Shown here in pieces: positions 7,211-9,224 of a DNA stretch of 9,224 nt. The position numbers and the translations under genes were made by a program. The stretch's first letter is position 1; every line of letters begins with the position of its first letter. The notes below the pieces were generated by a model that ran no database searches, had not been told where the DNA came from, and saw only the letters and a program-made list of their open reading frames with translations. The stretch is from an uncultured Bacteroidales bacterium (lineage in GTDB: Bacteria; Bacteroidota; Bacteroidia; Bacteroidales; UBA932): NCBI GenBank assembly GCA_934700615.1, contig CAKUXR010000046.1:1-9224 (forward strand), given 5' to 3'.

Positions 7211-7446
7211 ACTACTTACTTGTTCAAGTTCCTCAAGTTATCTTACATGGCGAGTTTTCGTGCAAATATGAGATTCGTCTCCCGTACGAAGCCTGTAAGG
7301 CTCACGCACTTCGTTTGTGCACGTTACCCTCACCCTAAATTCCTCCCCTCGGTGAAGGGACTTTCCCTCGCCCTGACGGGCTCCAAAAGCGGTGTTTCGC
7401 TCTTGCGAAACTTGAGTTACTTAGTCTCTCCTTGCTTTGAAAGATG
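7211..7446 (-). promoter_or_regulatory. Long hairpin-rich 5' leader of the envelope operon
   Basis: If the promoter at 7447-7477 is used, this stretch is an untranslated leader of about 230 bases. It contains several small inverted repeats: GTTTCGC/GCGAAAC (7394-7400 with 7405-7411, 4-base loop), GCCC/GGGC around TGAC, AGCCT/AGGCT around GTA, ACGAAG/CTTCGT and GCAC/GTGC. No ORF with a plausible leader peptide was found. A nine-base direct repeat TGCAAATAT (7261-7269 and 7445-7453) brackets most of it. The role is unknown; it may control mRNA folding or be an inserted repeat. Confidence 0.4.
7382..7416. repeat. Diverged repeat, copy 1 (in the operon leader)
   Basis: This 35-base stretch matches 8783-8817 at 26 of 35 positions without gaps, sharing TCCAAA-GCGGTGT and AACTTG. 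The copy contains a 7-bp hairpin (GTTTCGC/GCGAAAC). Sequence just upstream of both copies also shows weaker similarity (CACCCTAAA against GACCCCAAA), so the repeat may span about 90 bp. It looks like a dispersed intergenic element, present twice here. Confidence 0.5.
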
Positions 7447-7477
7447 CAAATATAACTGATATCGCGGCGATTACAAG
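7447..7477 (-). promoter_or_regulatory. Probable Bacteroidota-type promoter of the envelope operon
   Basis: On the minus strand TATATTTG (7454-7447) exactly matches the -7 consensus TAnnTTTG. CTTG (7477-7474) stands 19 bp upstream, the normal -33 spacing, matching TTTG in three of four bases. Transcription would begin near 7440. A second, weaker candidate, CATATTTG (7270-7263), lies closer to the first gene but has no clear -33. Confidence 0.55.
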
Positions 7478-7549
7478 AAAAAAGTAGAAATATTTGTCCT
7501 ATAGGATGCTGGAGTCACTAAAACTTAAGTAGTATAGTAAGCATGAAAA

Positions 7550-7682
7550 AATAAGTTGGTAAAGATTTGTGAAGGATTTTCGAGGATAGATTTCTTTTCG
7601 AAGAGGGAGTGTACTGGACGTACACGACTGATGAGAAAAGGAATATAGGCCGAAAAGACGAGCAAAGATTACCAAGTTATTT
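7550..7682. repeat. Imperfect inverted repeat of about 132 bp
   Basis: The ends AATAAGTTGGTAA (7550-7562) and TTACCAAGTTATT (7669-7681) are inverted copies with one mismatch. The centre is a perfect GTGTAC/GTACAC dyad (7609-7614 and 7620-7625) around TGGAC, and the midpoints of ends and centre coincide near 7616. In between, the left arm and the reverse complement of the right arm share TTTTCG and CTTTTC blocks. The whole can fold into one long interrupted hairpin. It carries no ORF, so a non-autonomous mobile element or an RNA element is possible. Confidence 0.6.
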
Positions 7683-7703
7683 GTTAAGGATTACATAGTA
7701 GCG

Positions 7704-7788
7704 AACGGTGTAAAAATCGGCCTGATTTTACACCGTTTGTTCAAATTTGATGAAACGGTGTAAAAAATGACGTTTTCTTACACCGTTT
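7704..7788. repeat. Twin hairpins with shared ACGGTGTAA/TTACACCGT arms
   Basis: Two dyads follow each other 49 bp apart. The first pairs AACGGTGTAAAAATC (7704-7718) with GATTTTACACCGTT (7724-7737), one base bulged, loop GGCCT. The second pairs AAACGGTGTAA (7753-7763) with TTACACCGTTT (7778-7788), with more A/T pairing inside. The nine-base word therefore occurs four times in alternating orientation. The inner loops differ while the arms match, which fits a repeated protein-binding site or a duplicated hairpin. Confidence 0.65.
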
Positions 7789-7808
7789 TCCAAGGATGAA
7801 GGCCTTAA

Positions 7809-7996
7809 TCGACATATCGTCTAGCAGGTGGTGCAGTGCGGCGGACGTGGCCAACCCACGGCCTCGGGAAGTGGGAGGTGCCTGCCGGAGACAAGTTCTC
7901 GCGTGAGCGAGGACGCAGGAAACGGTAGGAGGGCCGAACGGAGCGCAGCGGAGTGAGTTCCGCCGTACTGCACCACTTGACAACAAAAGATGTCGA
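7809..7996 (+). other. GC-rich structured element, candidate noncoding RNA
   Basis: An 18-bp stem (7828-7845 with 7959-7976) has one G.U pair and no bulge, and is closed further out by TCGACAT/ATGTCGA (7809-7815, 7990-7996). Inside, CGTGG/CCACG (7846-7850, 7856-7860) stacks directly on the stem. CCTGCCG (7881-7887) can pair with CGGTAGG (7923-7929), and an 8-bp hairpin GTTCTCGC/GCGAGGAC carries a GTGA tetraloop (7903-7906). The mapped wobble positions in the 18-bp, 7-bp and 8-bp stems are all G.U if the plus strand is the RNA and A.C if the minus strand is. I found no promoter or terminator for it, and it could instead be a palindromic mobile element. I do not recognise a known RNA family. 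Confidence 0.4.
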
Positions 7997-8017
7997 GTCA
8001 AGCTAATGCTTCCTGAC

Positions 8018-8056
8018 ATGCCATAGATTTCCGTGGGGGCCACGCCTATATGGCAT
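8018..8056. other. Nested hairpin
   Basis: ATGCCATA (8018-8025) pairs perfectly with TATGGCAT (8049-8056), and inside it CGTGG pairs with CCACG around GGG. It begins about 20 bp after the GC-rich structured element and may belong to the same unit. Function unknown. Confidence 0.5.
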
Positions 8057-8143
8057 TGACAATGCTCCAGGACCATTTGACGTAGCAGAGGAAGCCTTAC
8101 ATATGGTTGTTCTGCCATAACAATATGCCACAGGCACATCTGA

Positions 8144-8164
8144 GTGGCCATGTCGCGTGGCCAC
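8144..8164. other. Compact 9-bp hairpin
   Basis: GTGGCCATG (8144-8152) pairs with CGTGGCCAC (8156-8164) around a three-base TCG loop, with one T.G pair (G.U on the plus strand). No T-run follows, so it is not a standard terminator. Confidence 0.45.
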
Positions 8165-8383
8165 CCGCGAAATTTTAGAATCATCCGGCCGGGACGAATT
8201 CCTGCGGGCGGGACGATGCCACGGGCAAGCTCGTAACGCATTGATAATCAAGCGCCGTTTATTTTAAGCGTGGATTTCCGATGATTTTTTGGCCACTAAT
8301 CCACACCTGATTTTGAAACTCCTTACAAATCAAACTATTGCAAAAACTGATGTGGCGCCGTCCCGACGTAGACGCTTACCAAA

Positions 8384-8408
8384 AGACATAACTCAGGAAA
8401 CGCTTGCA
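8384..8408. repeat. 25-bp direct repeat, left copy
   Basis: This stretch matches 8648-8672 at 21 of 25 positions without gaps (AGAC-TAACTC-GGA-ACGCTT-CA). The two copies flank the tandem repeat at 8449-8609. The subword GACGCTTAC also occurs at 8371-8379, just to the left. Confidence 0.6.
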
Positions 8409-8448
8409 GATAGCAATGGCACGGCCAACACGGAATAGCGCGCCAGGA

Positions 8449-8609
8449 GGGTCGGCGGATTGCGGATTTTGGAAACATTGACCATCAAGGAGTTATATCA
8501 ATGTCATCTGCCGAGCCCCCTCATTTTTATCGAGTCGGCAGATTGTGATTTTAGAACAGTTTGACTATCAGCGAGTTATGAAACATTAATCTGCCGAGTC
8601 CGCCAACCC
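8449..8609. repeat. 83-bp-period tandem repeat with palindromic units
   Basis: Units at 8451-8515 and 8534-8598 match at 46 of 65 positions without gaps. Each is bounded by inverted arms: TCGGCGGAT/ATCTGCCGA in the first, TCGGCAGATT/AATCTGCCGA in the second. On the minus strand each carries AACTC-x-x-TGAT-x-GTCAA. Outer sequences GGGTCGGCGGA (8449-8459) and TCCGCCAACCC (8599-8609) can also pair with one mismatch, so both units may sit inside one branched fold. Confidence 0.6.
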
Positions 8610-8638
8610 CGAAAGTTAGACAAATAGCTTTCGGGGTT
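8605..8638. other. Strong hairpin, terminator-like without a T-run
   Basis: AACCCCGAAAG (8605-8615) pairs with CTTTCGGGGTT (8628-8638); a wobble and two A-T pairs extend it to 14 bp around a six-base loop. Only TTTA follows on the plus strand and none on the minus strand, so termination is possible but weakly supported. Confidence 0.45.
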
Positions 8639-8647
8639 TATGTTGCA

Positions 8648-8672
8648 AGACGTAACTCCGGAGACGCTTACA
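8648..8672. repeat. 25-bp direct repeat, right copy
   Basis: Partner of 8384-8408 (21 of 25 identical), 264 bp to the right. It is followed by CAACAAAAG, similar to CCAAAAG after the extra GACGCTTAC word near 8371. Confidence 0.6.
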
Positions 8673-8782
8673 ACAAAAGTACGTAATAGTGGAACACAGG
8701 TTCCCTCGTTCCAAAATCGGTATCCCCCCTGACCCCAAAAACTCTCCGCCAGGAGAATGGTCCTCACGTCGTCACGAGATGT

Positions 8783-8817
8783 TCCAAAGGCGGTGTGCCG
8801 CGCTCGCTGAACTTGGA
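8783..8817. repeat. Diverged repeat, copy 2 (beyond the tRNA terminator)
   Basis: Partner of 7382-7416, 1.4 kb away in the same orientation. Its ends TCCAA and TTGGA can pair, and GCGG/CCGC forms a small inner hairpin. The hairpin sequences of the two copies differ while pairing potential is kept in both. Confidence 0.5.
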
Positions 8818-8822
8818 CAAAA

Positions 8823-8851
8823 CAAAAAAAGAAGCTCATTTCTGAACTTCT
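8823..8851 (-). terminator. Intrinsic terminator of the rpsT/tRNA-Pro transcript
   Basis: On the minus strand AGAAGTTCA, loop GAAA, and TGAGCTTCT form a 9-bp stem with one T.G pair, followed directly by a run of T residues. It starts 11 bases after the tRNA 3' end, in the right orientation and position to end that transcript. Confidence 0.85.
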
Positions 8852-8861
8852 CTATTGCAAG

Positions 8862-8935
8862 TCGGGATGATGCGACTCGAACGCACGACCCCTACGTCCC
8901 GAACGTAGTGCGCTAGCCAACTGCGCTACATCCCG
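8862..8935 (-). tRNA. tRNA-Pro (anticodon CGG)
   Basis: A 74-nt tRNA reading CCG codons. The acceptor stem pairs CGGGATG with CATCCCG, starting with C1 as is usual for bacterial tRNA-Pro. The D arm contains AGTTGG. The anticodon stem CTACG/CGTAG encloses loop TTCGGGA, which places CGG at 34-36. The T arm contains GTTCGAGTC. The discriminator is A and CCA is not encoded, so it must be added after transcription. It lies 21 bp behind rpsT on the same strand with no terminator between, so it is likely processed from the rpsT transcript. Confidence 0.95.
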
Positions 8936-8956
8936 CTGACCTTATGTGCGCTTTAC

Positions 8957-9211
8957 TTAAGCAAGTTTGTTAATGTAAAGTGCGAGACCGCTCTTAAGAT
9001 TGGCTGCCTTGTTCTTATGGATAATTCCTACCTTAGCAAGCTTGTCAATCATTGCATAGACTTTAGGAGCATTTGCTTCAGCAGCTGCCTTGTCTTTCGT
9101 GTTTCTGATCGCACGGATAGCATTCCTTGTGGTCTTTGCATAATACCTATTATGCAATCTGTGCCTTTCGCTCTGGCGAATGCACTTTTCTGCAGATGCG
9201 TTATTTGCCAT
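8957..9211 (-). CDS. rpsT: 30S ribosomal protein bS20
   Basis: This 84-aa basic protein binds 16S rRNA in the small subunit and is needed for its assembly. The sequence is clearly bS20: MANNASAEKCIRQSERHRL at the start, NRYYAKTTRNAIRAIR, and the conserved IIHKNKAANLKSGL near the end; the length is normal. The start is preceded by an A-rich stretch (AAAAATAAAAACA) rather than a Shine-Dalgarno site, as is common in Bacteroidota. The promoter must lie right of the window. Cys10 is unusual against the Lys or Arg I expect there, but the fold should tolerate it. It probably forms a transcript with the tRNA-Pro gene just downstream. Confidence 0.97.
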   Translation of the reverse strand: MANNASAEKCIRQSERHRLHNRYYAKTTRNAIRAIRNTKDKAAAEANAPKVYAMIDKLAKVGIIHKNKAANLKSGLALYINKLA

Positions 9212-9224
9212 TGTTTTTATTTTT

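Larger units (their letters stand above)
7460..8822. other. Gene-free region of about 1.35 kb packed with dyads and repeats
   Basis: No frame here shows a recognisable protein, a good start context or continuous coding character. The longest open frame (7741-8241, minus) runs through strong palindromes and reads as low-complexity Arg/Pro/Cys/Leu-rich sequence. The region instead holds inverted repeats, twin hairpins, a GC-rich structured element and tandem repeats, listed separately. The remaining spacers (7483-7549, 8057-8143, 8165-8366, 8673-8782) show no further feature I can support beyond a CGGGACGA direct repeat near 8190 and 8210 and a GTGGATT/AATCCAC dyad near 8270-8304. Confidence 0.6.

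Noticed and set aside
7628..7655. CTGATGA followed by CGAAA, resembling a hammerhead ribozyme core
   Set aside because: The bases right after CTGATGA do not pair with those before CGAAA, so stem II is missing, and stems I and III cannot be drawn convincingly.
7809..7996. RNase P RNA, tmRNA or 6S RNA
   Set aside because: No RNase P core words, no tRNA-like ends or tag frame, and no large central bulge typical of 6S RNA were seen.
7741..8241. A 166-codon minus-strand open frame in the gene-free region
   Set aside because: It runs through the 18-bp stem and other palindromes, has no family resemblance, no good start context and unusual composition; structure explains the sequence better.
8265..8310. 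Possible replication origin with DnaA boxes
   Set aside because: Only one near-match to TTATCCACA (TAATCCACA) plus a partial inverted word was found; no box cluster, AT-rich unwinding region or dnaA gene.
8451..8598. Possible CRISPR array
   Set aside because: There are only two long, diverged units, no short identical repeats with unique spacers and no cas gene.

Overview
The window looks like chromosomal DNA from a member of the Bacteroidales (phylum Bacteroidota). The evidence is an ECF sigma factor with a FecR-type anti-sigma factor, two DUF3575-like outer-membrane proteins beside an OmpA-domain protein, promoters of the TAnnTTTG type, A-rich start regions without clear Shine-Dalgarno sites, and a Bacteroidota-like ribosomal protein bS20. 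Genus cannot be read from the sequence.

Left part (1-2340): a cell-surface signalling module. A full-length FecR-like transmembrane anti-sigma factor (minus strand) is divergent from an ECF sigma-70 gene (plus strand). Just downstream of the sigma gene lies a small ORF that aligns with only the N-terminal, sigma-binding domain of FecR, with no membrane segment or periplasmic part. Anti-sigma domains therefore flank the sigma gene on both sides. A strong hairpin at 2272-2310 separates this module from the convergent operon on the right.

Middle part (2341-7210, extending to a promoter near 7477): one tight minus-strand operon of four exported proteins, in transcription order DUF3575-like barrel (253 aa), DUF3575 barrel (190 aa), OmpA-domain periplasmic/outer-membrane protein (760 aa), and a 415-aa outer-membrane barrel made of two diverged copies of the same domain. 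The last two junctions are ATGA stop/start overlaps. It looks like an envelope complex of the kind often found beside fimbrillin genes in Bacteroidales, but no fimbrillin is present here. A well-spaced promoter lies about 240 bp upstream of the first gene, so the mRNA should carry a long, hairpin-rich leader.

Right part (about 7480-8820): about 1.35 kb with no convincing gene but many dyads and repeats. These are a 132-bp inverted repeat, twin hairpins sharing ACGGTGTAA/TTACACCGT arms, a GC-rich element closed by an 18-bp stem, further hairpins, and an 83-bp-period tandem repeat flanked by 25-bp direct repeats. A sequence near its right end resembles part of the operon leader. In the GC-rich element all three wobble positions I mapped are G.U on the plus strand, which hints at a plus-strand RNA.

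Right edge (8824-9211): rpsT (bS20) followed 21 bp later by tRNA-Pro(CGG) and a canonical intrinsic terminator, probably one minus-strand transcript whose promoter lies outside the window.
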